Of a stretch of 64,000 nucleotides of DNA, positions 8,701-18,195 are shown piece by piece. The stretch lies in contig JAZKDP010000012.1 in NCBI GenBank assembly GCA_040387515.1, positions 1 to 64,000 of the forward strand, written 5' to 3'. Position numbers and translations under genes: made by a program. Under the pieces are notes generated by a model. The model worked only from the letters and a program-made list of their open reading frames with translations, ran no database searches and was not told the origin of the DNA. This DNA comes from Methylotenera_A sp040387515 (lineage in GTDB: Bacteria; Pseudomonadota; Gammaproteobacteria; Burkholderiales; Methylophilaceae). Position 1 is the stretch's first letter, and the number at the start of each line of letters is the position of its first letter.

Positions 8701-9960
8701 ATGAAGATGAATCAACCTAAGCTAACAGCCCCTTACTTGCTGGTACTATTTTCTGTGCCGTATATACGAAATGCTGAAAACCAGCTTTGCGTTTCGCTGG
8801 CATGGGCAAAAGATTTGATTGAGCATGCTAATTACATTGAAAATCTAACTTTAGTTTCGTATCTTTCGGATGAAATTCCACCGCCAGATGCGGTGGTAAT
8901 AGAAAATAACCCAGCACTTAAAAATGTACGTTTTGTATTGCTGCCAAGGCCTAAAAACACATTACACGCATTACTGCTACTCCCCACGACCATAAAAACT
9001 TTATTTAAAGAAATCGACAATACCGTTATCGTACATAGTGCAGTTGCTGGCTGGCCGATTCCAGAAGCATGGATTATTTGCCCAATCTTGGTATTTAAAA
9101 AGCGCTTTCATTTTATTAATGTCGAATCCGCCTTTTGGCGCACGCCAAAAGGTCAAGTAATTGGTTTTAAAAGAAAAATTAAATCTATTATTTGGGAGTA
9201 TCTGAATCGATTATGTATAGAAAATGCAGATTTAAGCACTTTTACACAAGACGATTATAAAAAAACACTGCTAACACATCATCAAAATAAAGGTTTTGTT
9301 ATTCCTGCCACTTGGATAGATGCAGAAAACATTCTGGATGAAGCTGATTTAAATAAACTCAATCAGCATAAAAAAAACCAGATTGCGGATCCAATAAAAT
9401 TAGTCTTTGCAGGACGTTTAGTAGTTGAAAAGGGCATCTTGTTACTAATCAACGCAGTAAGCGAGTTGATAGATGCCGGGCATCGATTAAGCTTGGATAT
9501 TTATGGTGACGGTAGCTTGTTGTCAGAATGCCAGAATCTCATTGAACGCAAGCAGAAACAAGAATTCATACATATGCGCGGCACAGTGAAATATGGACCA
9601 GATTTTTTTAAACTGTTACATGATTATGATTTGATGGTGATTCCCAGTTTATCGGACGAGCAACCTAGAAATGTATTTGATGCATTTTCTCAGGCTTTAC
9701 CTGTTCTTTGTGCGGACACTGCAGGTTTAATTCAGTGTGTAGAGAATCAAAAAACCGGTTATTTTTTCAAAACGGGTGACATTACACATTTAAAAAACCA
9801 GCTGATTGCCATCATAAATGATAAACCGACTTTGCTAAATATGAGTACGCAATGTGTAGATTACGTTAACAATATGACACATAAGCAAATGCATATGAAC
9901 CGTCTGAAATTAATTCAGCAAGCATTCGATACCTACTTATACTCAAACAAAGTTAAGTGA
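8701..9960 (+). CDS. Family 4 (GT-B) glycosyltransferase
   Basis: The 419-residue product has a GT-B fold pattern: a C-terminal Rossmann half starting near LVFAGRLVVEKGILLLINA (about residues 234-252) and the sugar-nucleotide-binding region SDEQPRNVFDAFSQALPVL (about 318-336). In the latter the second acid of the usual EX7E motif is an Asp. Acceptor and donor cannot be read from sequence. It is a single gene after mutM, convergent with the symporter gene 8 bp away, not linked to the LPS blocks further right. A cell-surface polysaccharide role is an inference. Confidence 0.82.
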   Translation: MKMNQPKLTAPYLLVLFSVPYIRNAENQLCVSLAWAKDLIEHANYIENLTLVSYLSDEIPPPDAVVIENNPALKNVRFVLLPRPKNTLHALLLLPTTIKTLFKEIDNTVIVHSAVAGWPIPEAWIICPILVFKKRFHFINVESAFWRTPKGQVIGFKRKIKSIIWEYLNRLCIENADLSTFTQDDYKKTLLTHHQNKGFVIPATWIDAENILDEADLNKLNQHKKNQIADPIKLVFAGRLVVEKGILLLINAVSELIDAGHRLSLDIYGDGSLLSECQNLIERKQKQEFIHMRGTVKYGPDFFKLLHDYDLMVIPSLSDEQPRNVFDAFSQALPVLCADTAGLIQCVENQKTGYFFKTGDITHLKNQLIAIINDKPTLLNMSTQCVDYVNNMTHKQMHMNRLKLIQQAFDTYLYSNKVK

Positions 9961-9968
9961 GTTTTTGG

Positions 9969-11438
9969 TTAGTGCTGGTGTGGCCTTGCCGCGTGTTCAT
10001 GCAGATAACCAGATGGCTTGCCAGGCGTTTTTCCAAATTTTTGCGGTATTAATGAGCCAATCACCATGGCTATCGCGCTGATTGCAAGGCCGATTAATTG
10101 CGGTGGAACTAGACTTTCTTCACCGACCAATACCTCAATAAGCACCCAGCTACTAATGCCACCTATGATCGCAGCCAATGCACCTTGGCTGGTAGCGCGT
10201 TTCCAAAACGCACCACAAATGAGTGGAATGAATGCGCCTGCAAGTGTGATTTTGTAAGCAGATTCCACCATGCCAAAAATCGAATTTTCTGAGTTAAGCG
10301 CATAAAGTAGTACACAAACTGCAAAGCAGACTAAGCAAATACGCATCACGCGCAAAAAGCCTTTGTCTGTAAGGTTTGGCATATAACCGCGCACGACGTT
10401 TTCAGCAAAAGTCACTGAAGGGGCAAGTAAGGTGGCGGATGAGCAGCTCATAATGGCAGATAGAACAGCGCCAAAAAAGATGGCTTGTGCAAGGATTGGT
10501 GTATGTTGCAGCACTAAAGTAGGCAGTACGCGCTGTGAGTCTTCTACGACCAGTTTGCCAAACACGGCAGGGTCAATCAGGGTGGCAGAGTAGGCGATAA
10601 ACATGGGCACAAAAGTAAAGCAAAAATAAACAACGGCCCCTAAAATAGAGCCCCATAATGCGATTTTGGCACTTTTGGCAGAAGTAATCCGTTGAAACAC
10701 ATCTTGCTGCGGAATGCTGCCCAGCATCATGGTCATCCAGCCACCTAGGAAGGTAATCCATATCCAAACATCTGCACCCTTCGGAAAGAAATCCAGCTTG
10801 CCAGCGGCTCTTGCGTGCTCAATCACAGGCGCCACGCCACCCGTCATACCTGAAACAATATTGCCGATATAAAGCAAGCCGCCAATGACAACGATCATTT
10901 GCACAAAGTCTAATATGGCGACTGACAGCATGCCGCCCAGTGTGGTGTAAGTTAACACAATGGCGGTGCCTAAAATCATGCCGGCTTCTTCGCTCACTGC
11001 GCCGTTGGTAATCATATTGAAAATCAAGCCGAGTGCTTTTATTTGTGCGGATACCCAGCCTAAATAGGAAATAACAATGGCAATAGTTGTAAGGATCTCC
11101 ACTGAGCGGTTGTAGCGCATCCGGTAAAAATCACCGAGCGTGAGGATATTCAGTTTATAGAGTTGGGTAGAGAAGAAAATGCCGGCAATAACCAAACACA
11201 TGCTTGCGCCAAATGGATCTGCCGCCACGCCATTTAAGCCTTCTTTTACAAAGGTAGCTGAAACGCCAAATACCGCTTCTGCACCAAACCAGGTAGCAAA
11301 AACCGTTGCCATCACCACTGGCAAGGGCAAGTGGCGGCCTGCAATTGCATAGTCTTTTGTGTTTTTAACGCGGGTAGCGGCAGCTAAGCCAATGCCAATT
11401 GAGACACACAAATAGGCAGCAACAAACCAAGTTAACAC
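9969..11438 (-). CDS. Sodium:solute symporter (SSS family)
   Basis: A polytopic inner-membrane protein of 489 residues with about 12-13 hydrophobic segments. The SSS family signature is visible in the first third (KDYAIAGRHLPLPVVMATVFATWFG is split here as KDYAIAGRHL and VMATVFATWFG, residues 28-51) and in the ALGLIFNMITNGAVS region. It is expected to couple Na+ influx to uptake of an organic solute (proline, pantothenate, acetate and other substrates occur in the family). The substrate is not predictable. It stands alone, with 166 bp of non-coding sequence upstream. Confidence 0.88.
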   Translation of the reverse strand: MLTWFVAAYLCVSIGIGLAAATRVKNTKDYAIAGRHLPLPVVMATVFATWFGAEAVFGVSATFVKEGLNGVAADPFGASMCLVIAGIFFSTQLYKLNILTLGDFYRMRYNRSVEILTTIAIVISYLGWVSAQIKALGLIFNMITNGAVSEEAGMILGTAIVLTYTTLGGMLSVAILDFVQMIVVIGGLLYIGNIVSGMTGGVAPVIEHARAAGKLDFFPKGADVWIWITFLGGWMTMMLGSIPQQDVFQRITSAKSAKIALWGSILGAVVYFCFTFVPMFIAYSATLIDPAVFGKLVVEDSQRVLPTLVLQHTPILAQAIFFGAVLSAIMSCSSATLLAPSVTFAENVVRGYMPNLTDKGFLRVMRICLVCFAVCVLLYALNSENSIFGMVESAYKITLAGAFIPLICGAFWKRATSQGALAAIIGGISSWVLIEVLVGEESLVPPQLIGLAISAIAMVIGSLIPQKFGKTPGKPSGYLHEHAARPHQH

Positions 11439-11604
11439 GGATATTCCCTTTAATAATTATTCAATGCGATATTAAATCTGAGAGCGAAAGAATTACTAAG
11501 CGACAAAAAGAGCGCACTTTCGACTTACTGACAATTCGTTATAACTGCATTTTATATTGATATATTTTGCCATTTAAAACTTTTCATCTTGTTGAAGCCA
11601 AAGA

Positions 11605-13176
11605 TTATTTAAATGAAATAATGACTAAACTCACGGATTGCAGTAAAACCAATACCACGATTGCGATAACCATCCATTTTTGCCAACGTGCTTGGTTTTT
11701 TTGTATTTTGATTAGCGTATCAATTGTTTGATGCGTTGGAACATTTTGTTCAGCAAGCGTTTGTTGCGTTAAAAACTGATGTACCAGTCGCGGCATTTGC
11801 GGTGTGTTTTTTAAGATAAAAGGCAGCTCTTTTTTGAATGTATTAGCAATACTGCGCCAGCCGACTTGCTCACTCATCCAGCGGTTTAAGAATGGTTTTG
11901 CAGTTTGCCATAAATCAATATTAGGGTCTAAATCGCGACCTAGTCCTTCAATATTCAACAGTGTTTTTTGCAGCATCACTAATTGCGGTTGAATCACCAC
12001 ACCAAAGCGACGTGACATTTGGAAGAGACTTAATAGCGTGCGACCAAAGGAAATGTCTTTAAGCGGTTTGTCAAAAATTGGCTCGCAAATCGCTCTAACC
12101 GCGGTTTCCAACTCTTCAATATTCGTGTTTTGTGGGACCCAGCCGGATTCAATATGTGCGACTGCTACATCGCGATAATCACGATTAAAAAAAGCCAGAA
12201 AGTTGCGCGCCAGATAATATTTGTCTATATCACTTAGGCTGCCCATGATGCCAAAATCGAGCGCAATGTATTTACCTTTATCGAGCCCATCGTTGGCGAC
12301 TTGAATATTGCCTGGATGCATGTCGGCATGAAAAAAACCATCCCGAAATACCTGTGTGAAAAATATTTCAACACCGTCATGCGCGAGTTTTGTAATATCA
12401 ATGCCGTTGGCGCGTAATGCGTCAATTTGACTGATCGGTGTGCCGTGCATGCGTTGCATGGTCATCACTTCTTTACGGCAATAATCCCAATACACTTCAG
12501 GGATTAACAGTCGCGCACGCACATCGTCTTTTGGTGCGAAATTACGTGCCAATTGACTGCAGTTGGCAGCTTCTAGCGTTAAATTGAGTTCGTGCTTGGT
12601 ATGGCGCGCAAACTCATCGACCACTTCTAGTGGCTTTAATCGTTTAACTTCACTTGAGACTGTTTGCAGCAGCCATGCCAATGACTTCAGTAGGGATAGG
12701 TCTTGGCTAATGACTTTAGCGATACCTGGACGTAATACTTTAACGGCAACTTCTTGGCCATCGATTAAATGCGCAAAATGTACTTGCGCCACAGACGCGC
12801 TGGCAATTGCAACTGGCTCAAATTGGCTGTAGATTTGGTTTAATGGTAAACCAAATGCAGTTTCGATACTTTTTTGTACCTCTGCAAACTCAAAAGGAGG
12901 CACTTGGTCTTGTAATTTGGCTAGCTCGTCTGCCACGTCTTGCGGCAACAAATCGCGACGGGTTGAAAGCATTTGTCCAAACTTAACAAAAAGTGGGCCT
13001 AATTTTTCCAGCGCCAAACGTAATCTCACGCCTCTCGGCAGTGAGGTGCTGCGCCAAAAAAATACACATTTAATCAGTGTGTGAAGCGGTTTAAATGTGA
13101 CATGCTCACTGATAAACTCGTCTAGCCCAAACTTTAATAGTGTGAAAATGATGACAAATAGCCGAAAGTAATGCAT
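11605..13176 (-). CDS. ubiB: Ubiquinone biosynthesis regulatory kinase-like protein UbiB
   Basis: UbiB is an atypical ADCK-family protein kinase/ATPase needed for aerobic ubiquinone synthesis. The 523-residue product shows the KFGQMLSTRRDLLP stretch (KxGQ motif, about residues 65-78), the alanine-rich nucleotide loop ASASVAQVHFA, the catalytic FHADMHPGNI segment and a C-terminal membrane anchor (about 498-520). It follows ubiJ by 9 bp and closes the operon DUF971-ubiE-ubiJ-ubiB, whose companions support the call. Confidence 0.96.
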   Translation of the reverse strand: MHYFRLFVIIFTLLKFGLDEFISEHVTFKPLHTLIKCVFFWRSTSLPRGVRLRLALEKLGPLFVKFGQMLSTRRDLLPQDVADELAKLQDQVPPFEFAEVQKSIETAFGLPLNQIYSQFEPVAIASASVAQVHFAHLIDGQEVAVKVLRPGIAKVISQDLSLLKSLAWLLQTVSSEVKRLKPLEVVDEFARHTKHELNLTLEAANCSQLARNFAPKDDVRARLLIPEVYWDYCRKEVMTMQRMHGTPISQIDALRANGIDITKLAHDGVEIFFTQVFRDGFFHADMHPGNIQVANDGLDKGKYIALDFGIMGSLSDIDKYYLARNFLAFFNRDYRDVAVAHIESGWVPQNTNIEELETAVRAICEPIFDKPLKDISFGRTLLSLFQMSRRFGVVIQPQLVMLQKTLLNIEGLGRDLDPNIDLWQTAKPFLNRWMSEQVGWRSIANTFKKELPFILKNTPQMPRLVHQFLTQQTLAEQNVPTHQTIDTLIKIQKNQARWQKWMVIAIVVLVLLQSVSLVIISFK

Positions 13177-13185
13177 TTAATCGGG

Positions 13186-13779
13186 TTAACTTTCTAATGA
13201 GTTGGATGCTTGTTGAGTCAGTTTTTGTAGTTTTTTTTCAAAGCGCGCGATGTCACTTTTTAGGCTGTCCACGTCATGGTTAAACTGTTCAATATGGCGT
13301 TTTTTTGCCAGTATAGGTTTTTCTTCTTGCCAATATTCTGTCAACATCTCCGCTAAATTCACGGTTTGCTTTTTAGTTTCATGCAACACTTTTTGCGTTG
13401 TCTCACCCATTTTACTGGCGGTAATATCACCCACTAAATGGCTTAAATCTTCTTCAATATCCCAGCGCATTTGCTGCAAAATTTTACTGAATTCTGTCGC
13501 CAAATGCGCATCGCCATCAATTTTAATCTGCATTTTGGCCGCTTCGTCTTTAGCTAATAAGCGCAATGCCAAACTTGGCGGAATATGGATAAATGAATCT
13601 GGTTCGGCCGCTTCGCCTGCAAGGCTTAAGCTGCCATCTTCCAAAATAGCGAGGTTTGCTTTAATTAAAACAAAATCAAATTGTACGATTTTTCCTGCAA
13701 AGCCCACCAAATAAGCGCGTGACCAATTGTTTTGATTGGTGATATGTTGCAAAAAACGCGTGACCAGAGGTTTTAACAT
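13186..13779 (-). CDS. ubiJ: Ubiquinone biosynthesis accessory factor UbiJ (SCP2 domain)
   Basis: UbiJ is a lipid-binding SCP2-domain protein that helps to hold ubiquinone intermediates in the Ubi complex. The 197-residue product has an SCP2-like N-terminal half and a charged coiled-coil C-terminus (about residues 150-195). Sequence identity in this family is low, so the assignment rests mainly on the conserved ubiE-ubiJ-ubiB order and on length. Confidence 0.9.
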   Translation of the reverse strand: MLKPLVTRFLQHITNQNNWSRAYLVGFAGKIVQFDFVLIKANLAILEDGSLSLAGEAAEPDSFIHIPPSLALRLLAKDEAAKMQIKIDGDAHLATEFSKILQQMRWDIEEDLSHLVGDITASKMGETTQKVLHETKKQTVNLAEMLTEYWQEEKPILAKKRHIEQFNHDVDSLKSDIARFEKKLQKLTQQASNSLES

Positions 13780-13834
13780 GGGATTGTATTTACAGGGTTT
13801 AAATTTAAAGGTTTAAGTTCATTAGAGTTTGAAT

Positions 13835-14572
13835 TTACGTTTTATAACCTTTATGCAGTGCTACAACGCCTGCATTTAAATTGTAATAATCCACTTTGCC
13901 GAAACCTGCATCCAGCATCATTTGTTTCAGAGTTTCTTGGTCCGGATGCATGCGAATGCTTTCGGCCAAGTATTGATAACTTTCTGCATCTTTAGCGATT
14001 AACTTGCCCATAAACGGCAATAATTTAAATGAATAAACATCATATAGTTTTTGTAGTGGCTGCCAAACGGTAGAAAACTCCAACACTAAAAGTCTGCCAC
14101 CGACTTTTAATACGCGCTGCATTTCTTTCAGCGCAACGTCTTTATGCGTCATGTTGCGCAAACCGAATGCCACAATCACACAATCAAAAGTATTGTCCGG
14201 AAATGGTAACTGTTCCGCATTGCACTGCATGGCCGGCACATTGAGGCCTGCGTCAATCATGCGATCGCGCCCAACAGTCAGCATGGAAGCGTTAATGTCG
14301 GTTAAAGTGACAGAGCCTTCTAGCCCCACTTTTTTTGCAAATAACTTAGATAGATCACCACTGCCACCAGCAATATCCAATACTTTATCACCAGCTTTTA
14401 CACCACTTACATCCACCGCAAAGCGTTTCCAAACGCGATGCAAACCGGCGGACATGACATCATTCATGACATCATACTTGCTGGCAACAGAATGAAATAC
14501 TTCGCCAACTTTCTGCTGTTTTTCTGGCTCGTTAATCGTTTTAAAGCCGAAGTGTGTGGTTTTGTCTGTCAT
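13835..14572 (-). CDS. ubiE: Demethylmenaquinone/2-polyprenyl-6-methoxy-benzoquinol methyltransferase
   Basis: UbiE is the SAM-dependent C-methyltransferase of ubiquinone (and menaquinone) synthesis. The start at 14572 (MTDKTTHFGF) is preferred over an upstream in-frame start at 14656. It has an AAGGAT ribosome binding site, matches the family N-terminus and avoids overlapping the upstream DUF971 gene. The SAM-binding loop VLDIAGGSGDL (about residues 65-75), the YDVMNDVMSAGLHR segment and the VAFGLRNMTH motif are characteristic. The protein is 245 residues. It lies 55 bp upstream of ubiJ. Confidence 0.97.
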   Translation of the reverse strand: MTDKTTHFGFKTINEPEKQQKVGEVFHSVASKYDVMNDVMSAGLHRVWKRFAVDVSGVKAGDKVLDIAGGSGDLSKLFAKKVGLEGSVTLTDINASMLTVGRDRMIDAGLNVPAMQCNAEQLPFPDNTFDCVIVAFGLRNMTHKDVALKEMQRVLKVGGRLLVLEFSTVWQPLQKLYDVYSFKLLPFMGKLIAKDAESYQYLAESIRMHPDQETLKQMMLDAGFGKVDYYNLNAGVVALHKGYKT

Positions 14573-14609
14573 GTTTATCCTTGCGTGCACATATTCAAAA
14601 TACTGGCGA

Positions 14610-14987
14610 TTAAACAATTTTTCTTGGATGACCAGCCATTTCAAGCTTGGTGACATAATCTTGCCACATCGCTTGATAATTTTTGGCTAACTCGTACAAA
14701 TAATCCCAAGAAAATAGGCCGGTATCATGGCCATCGCTAAATACCAGCTTGACTGCATAATTGCCTACAGGTTCGATAGCCGTTATATTCACATCCTCTT
14801 TGCCAATTTGCAGTGTTTCTTGGCCAGCGCCGTGGCCACGTACTTCGGCTGATGGTGAATAGACCCGCAAAAATTCACAAGACAGCATACATTCCATGTT
14901 GTTATCGAATTTAATCTCAAGCAAACGTGATACCTGATGTAAGCGTATATCGATAGGGCGTGGAGAATGTGGGTTTAAGCCGTTCAT
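14610..14987 (-). CDS. DUF971 (gamma-butyrobetaine hydroxylase-like N-terminal) protein
   Basis: The 125-residue protein carries one domain of the type found at the N-terminus of gamma-butyrobetaine hydroxylase, with the patterns LEIKFDNN, LSCEFLRVYSPSAEV and YAVKLVFSDGHDTGLFSW. Free-standing DUF971 proteins next to ubiE are common in betaproteobacteria. Some family members have been connected with iron-sulfur or metal handling, but that cannot be read here. It is the first gene of the ubi operon, ending 37 bp before the ubiE start. Confidence 0.88.
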   Translation of the reverse strand: MNGLNPHSPRPIDIRLHQVSRLLEIKFDNNMECMLSCEFLRVYSPSAEVRGHGAGQETLQIGKEDVNITAIEPVGNYAVKLVFSDGHDTGLFSWDYLYELAKNYQAMWQDYVTKLEMAGHPRKIV

Positions 14988-15259
14988 TGGTGAAAGTGTA
15001 AAAGTATCAAACTAGAATGATAACAGAACATGCATCACCCCCAATAGATTAGCGGTTTTAACCACAAATAATCCAACCAATTAACCGCTTGTCGTTAAAT
15101 ATTAACCTTTCATCAGAAACCAAATCAATTAAATACGATAATGGCGGTGATTTATTTAAATGTAATCAACGATGTGATACAGTACTTTCGGGCAATAAAG
15201 TAGCTGGATTTAGGTATAACAGAACAATAAATCCTAAAAACATTTTGTTAGGAACAATA

Positions 15260-17218
15260 ATGGCAGAAAATAAATTAGCGCATCAGTTTGCAGCATATTC
15301 AGAATGGCGAAAAGCGCTAGTTGATAGCATTTGTGATTATCGCAGCTGGTTGAATGAGCAAGAGCTAAACGATGCGCAAATTGATCAACGTATTACTAAT
15401 TTATTAGAGCGCTTACGTGAAGATAAACTAAATGTTGCATTTGTTGCAGAATTTTCTCGCGGTAAATCTGAGTTAATTAACGCTATTTTCTTTGCAGATT
15501 ACGGTCAACGTTTATTGCCATCTAGCGCTGGTCGCACCACGATGTGTCCTACAGAATTGTTGTATGACGCGGCTAAGCCGACATCTATTGCCATGCTTCC
15601 GATTGAAACACGTTCGTCTGATGCAACTACTACGGAATATAAACGCTATCCAGACGAATGGAAAGTGGTTGAGTTTAATGTCGATAATAACGACAGCATG
15701 ATTGCTGCATTTAAAGAAGTTAGCAGCACTAAGCGCGTGACTGCTGAAGAAGCCGAAAAATTTGGATTGTACGATCCGAACAGCAGTGATGATGCCATGA
15801 GTTTAAACAAGGATGGAAGCATTGATATTCCTTGTTGGCGCTATGCCATGATTAATTTCCCGCATCCTTTGCTTGAGCAAGGATTGGTGATTCTAGATAC
15901 GCCAGGTTTGAACGCGATTGGTACTGAGCCCGAGTTAACACTTAATATGTTGCCAAATGCACATGCTGTGCTATTTATTTTAGCTGCTGATACGGGTGTC
16001 ACTAAATCAGAAATTGACGTATGGCGCCAATATATTAGCGGCACACGTTGGAAGCAAAAAGGTCGCTTAGCCGTATTGAATAAAATCGATGGCTTGTGGG
16101 ATGAGCTTAAGAACGAAAAAGAAATTGAAAAAGAGATTAACAAACAAATCAAAACCAGTGCTGAGTTATTGGGTTTAGAAAATAATCAAATTTTCCCGAC
16201 ATCGGCACAAAAAGGTTTGCTGGCTAAAATTAATGGCGATGAAGCATTGCTAATACAAAGCCGTTTACCAGAGCTTGAAAAGGCGTTGTCAGATGAGTTG
16301 ATTCCATCTAAAAAAGAAATCGTTCGTGATAACACCAAAAATGAGATTGAAGATTTAATCGCCAACTCAAACATGATTTTAGAATCGCGTGTTGCGGGCG
16401 TGGTTGAGCAGCTAGATGAGTTGCGTGGTTTGCGTGGCAAAAATGAAGACGTTGTTGAACACATGATGAACAAAGTCAAAGTGGACAAGGAAAACTTTGA
16501 AAAAGGCTTGCAACGCTTTCAGGCATTGCGCAGCGTGTTTTCTCAACAAACCAATAAATTATTTACTTTATTGGGCATGGAAGCACTGAAACTACAGGTT
16601 CACACCACACGCGAAACAATGATTAAAGCCAGTTTTACCAAAACAATCCGTGAAGCGATGGACAACTTTTTTCTGGATCTTAAAGGACGCTTAGTTTCAT
16701 CTGATGCACAAATTGATGAGATTAAGAAAATGATGGACGTGATGTACGATAAATTTTCTAAAGAGCATGGCTTACGTAAATCTGAGCCACCAGCATTCTC
16801 AACTTTGCGCTATCAAAAAGAATTAGCCAAGTTAGAGCGTGCATACAAAGAGCAATTTAATACCGCTTTTAATATGATTGCCAATGAGAAAATGACTTTA
16901 ACCACTAAATTTTTTGAAACGCTGGCAAGCCGCGTGATTCATGTGTATGAAGTGGCGAATCGTGATGTGGAAAATTGGTTAAAAGCGGTAATCGCGCCAA
17001 TGGAATCGCAAGTGCGTGAGCACCAATTGCAATTGCGCCGTCGTTTAGAAAGTATTAAGCGTATTTATAAAGCGACTGATACGCTTGAAGACCGTATTTT
17101 AGAATTAGAAAATATTGAGAAAAGTATTCGTGCACAAATGACTGATTTGAAAGTTTTGCGTCAGCATATGGGTAATGCGCTGGCTTTTGAAAATGAGCCA
17201 GTTGCAAAAGTAGCTTAA
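15260..17218 (+). CDS. Dynamin-like GTPase
   Basis: A 652-residue large GTPase. The ATG at 15260 is preferred (AGGA ribosome binding site 6 bp upstream) over a TTG at 15089. The G1 loop reads AEFSRGKSE (about residues 59-67), which keeps GKS but lacks the usual first glycine. A G2-like Thr lies in GRTTMCPTE, G3 is DTPGL, and G4 is NKID. The C-terminal half is helical and rich in charged heptads (coiled coil, stalk-like), with no clear transmembrane segment. Bacterial dynamins remodel or protect membranes, but this one's role is unknown. It is a single gene, convergent with rpoH across a shared terminator. Confidence 0.85.
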   Translation: MAENKLAHQFAAYSEWRKALVDSICDYRSWLNEQELNDAQIDQRITNLLERLREDKLNVAFVAEFSRGKSELINAIFFADYGQRLLPSSAGRTTMCPTELLYDAAKPTSIAMLPIETRSSDATTTEYKRYPDEWKVVEFNVDNNDSMIAAFKEVSSTKRVTAEEAEKFGLYDPNSSDDAMSLNKDGSIDIPCWRYAMINFPHPLLEQGLVILDTPGLNAIGTEPELTLNMLPNAHAVLFILAADTGVTKSEIDVWRQYISGTRWKQKGRLAVLNKIDGLWDELKNEKEIEKEINKQIKTSAELLGLENNQIFPTSAQKGLLAKINGDEALLIQSRLPELEKALSDELIPSKKEIVRDNTKNEIEDLIANSNMILESRVAGVVEQLDELRGLRGKNEDVVEHMMNKVKVDKENFEKGLQRFQALRSVFSQQTNKLFTLLGMEALKLQVHTTRETMIKASFTKTIREAMDNFFLDLKGRLVSSDAQIDEIKKMMDVMYDKFSKEHGLRKSEPPAFSTLRYQKELAKLERAYKEQFNTAFNMIANEKMTLTTKFFETLASRVIHVYEVANRDVENWLKAVIAPMESQVREHQLQLRRRLESIKRIYKATDTLEDRILELENIEKSIRAQMTDLKVLRQHMGNALAFENEPVAKVA

Positions 17219-17240
17219 TCGTTTGTATTAAGCATAAAAT

Positions 17241-17270
17241 AAAAAAGCCGACATTTAGTCGGCTTTTTTA
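17241..17270. terminator. Bidirectional intrinsic terminator between the dynamin gene and rpoH
   Basis: AAAAAAGCCGAC and GTCGGCTTTTTT form a perfect 12-bp stem around the 5-base loop ATTTA. It is flanked by A- and T-runs, so it can terminate both the plus-strand dynamin transcript and the minus-strand rpoH transcript. Confidence 0.93.
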
Positions 17271-17300
17271 TTGCAGGCATTTAAAAAGGTCTAGCTCAAA

Positions 17301-18098
17301 TTAAGTAGCTAACATCGCGCCTTTAATCTTTTGCATGGCTTTTTGTTCAATCTGGCGAATACGCTCCGCAGAAACACCAAACTCAGCAGCTAAATCATGC
17401 AATGTAAGCGTTGCACTTTCCGTTAACCAGCGTGCCTCTAATACGCGGCGACTACGGTCATCCAAGCTCATTAACGCTTTACTTAAACTAGCGGATTGCA
17501 ACTGGTCAGCTTGTTTGTCCGCCAAGAACTCTGATGGCTCAGGGCCTTCATCTTGTAAATATGCAATTGGGCTAAAGCTTTCGTCGCCATCATCATCCAT
17601 GTGCGCATCTAATGAAATTTCTTGACCATTCAAGCGATACTCCATCTCCATCACTTCTTCTGGCTTCACGTTTAATTCTAGTGCAATACGATTCACTTCA
17701 TCTGTATGCAGGCTGCCAAAGCCTTTTTTCATACTGCGCAAATTAAAGAACAATTTACGTTGTGCTTTAGTAGTTGCTGTTTTAACCAAACGCCAGTTAC
17801 GCACAATGTACTCATTCATTTCGGCTTTAATCCAATGCATCGCAAAGGAGACCAAGCGCACGCCACGGTCTGGATCAAAGCGTTTAACCGCTTTCATCAG
17901 GCCAATATTGCCTTCTTGGATAAGGTCTGATTGTGGTAAACCATAACCTAAATAACCACGCGCAATACTAGCGACCAAACGCAGATGCGAAACAATTAAT
18001 GTTTGCGCTGCGTCTAGATCGTTATTATTTTTGAGCTTCGTGGCCAAATCATATTCTTCCTCTGCACTCAATAGCGGGAAGGCCTTAATCGCACGCAT
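17301..18098 (-). CDS. rpoH: RNA polymerase heat-shock sigma factor (sigma-32)
   Basis: RpoH directs transcription of heat-shock genes. The RpoH box QRKLFFNLR (about residues 113-121) separates it from other sigma factors. Region 2 (LIQEGNIGLMKAVKRF) and region 4 (SAERIRQIEQKAMQKI) are intact. The first ATG at 18098 gives 265 residues, has no ribosome binding site and cuts off an N-terminus that still reads open upstream. The frame continues 18-19 codons to ATA (18152) or ATC (18155) behind AAAGGAG, giving 283-284 residues, the length of E. coli sigma-32. The true start may therefore be non-AUG. A CIRCE operator lies 41 bp above the ATC codon. Confidence 0.96.
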   Translation of the reverse strand: MRAIKAFPLLSAEEEYDLATKLKNNNDLDAAQTLIVSHLRLVASIARGYLGYGLPQSDLIQEGNIGLMKAVKRFDPDRGVRLVSFAMHWIKAEMNEYIVRNWRLVKTATTKAQRKLFFNLRSMKKGFGSLHTDEVNRIALELNVKPEEVMEMEYRLNGQEISLDAHMDDDGDESFSPIAYLQDEGPEPSEFLADKQADQLQSASLSKALMSLDDRSRRVLEARWLTESATLTLHDLAAEFGVSAERIRQIEQKAMQKIKGAMLAT

Positions 18099-18195
18099 GT
18101 ACTGATCAAAGCTATCAAGAGATGAAATTGACGGTATTGTTAAAGCGTTTATGATAAAACTCCTTTAATCATTAAGTAATTACTGAAATAACATT

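Noticed and set aside
14573..14656. Longer ubiE frame starting at 14656
   Set aside because: It would overlap the DUF971 gene, and the ATG at 14572 has a clear ribosome binding site and matches the family N-terminus.
15051..15089. Inverted 7-bp arms AGCGGTT/AACCGCT upstream of the dynamin gene
   Set aside because: The stem is short and the loop is 25 bases with no T-run, so it is not convincing as a terminator or operator.
15089..15259. Longer dynamin N-terminus starting at TTG 15089
   Set aside because: The extra 57 residues lack family similarity that I can see, and the ATG at 15260 has a good ribosome binding site.
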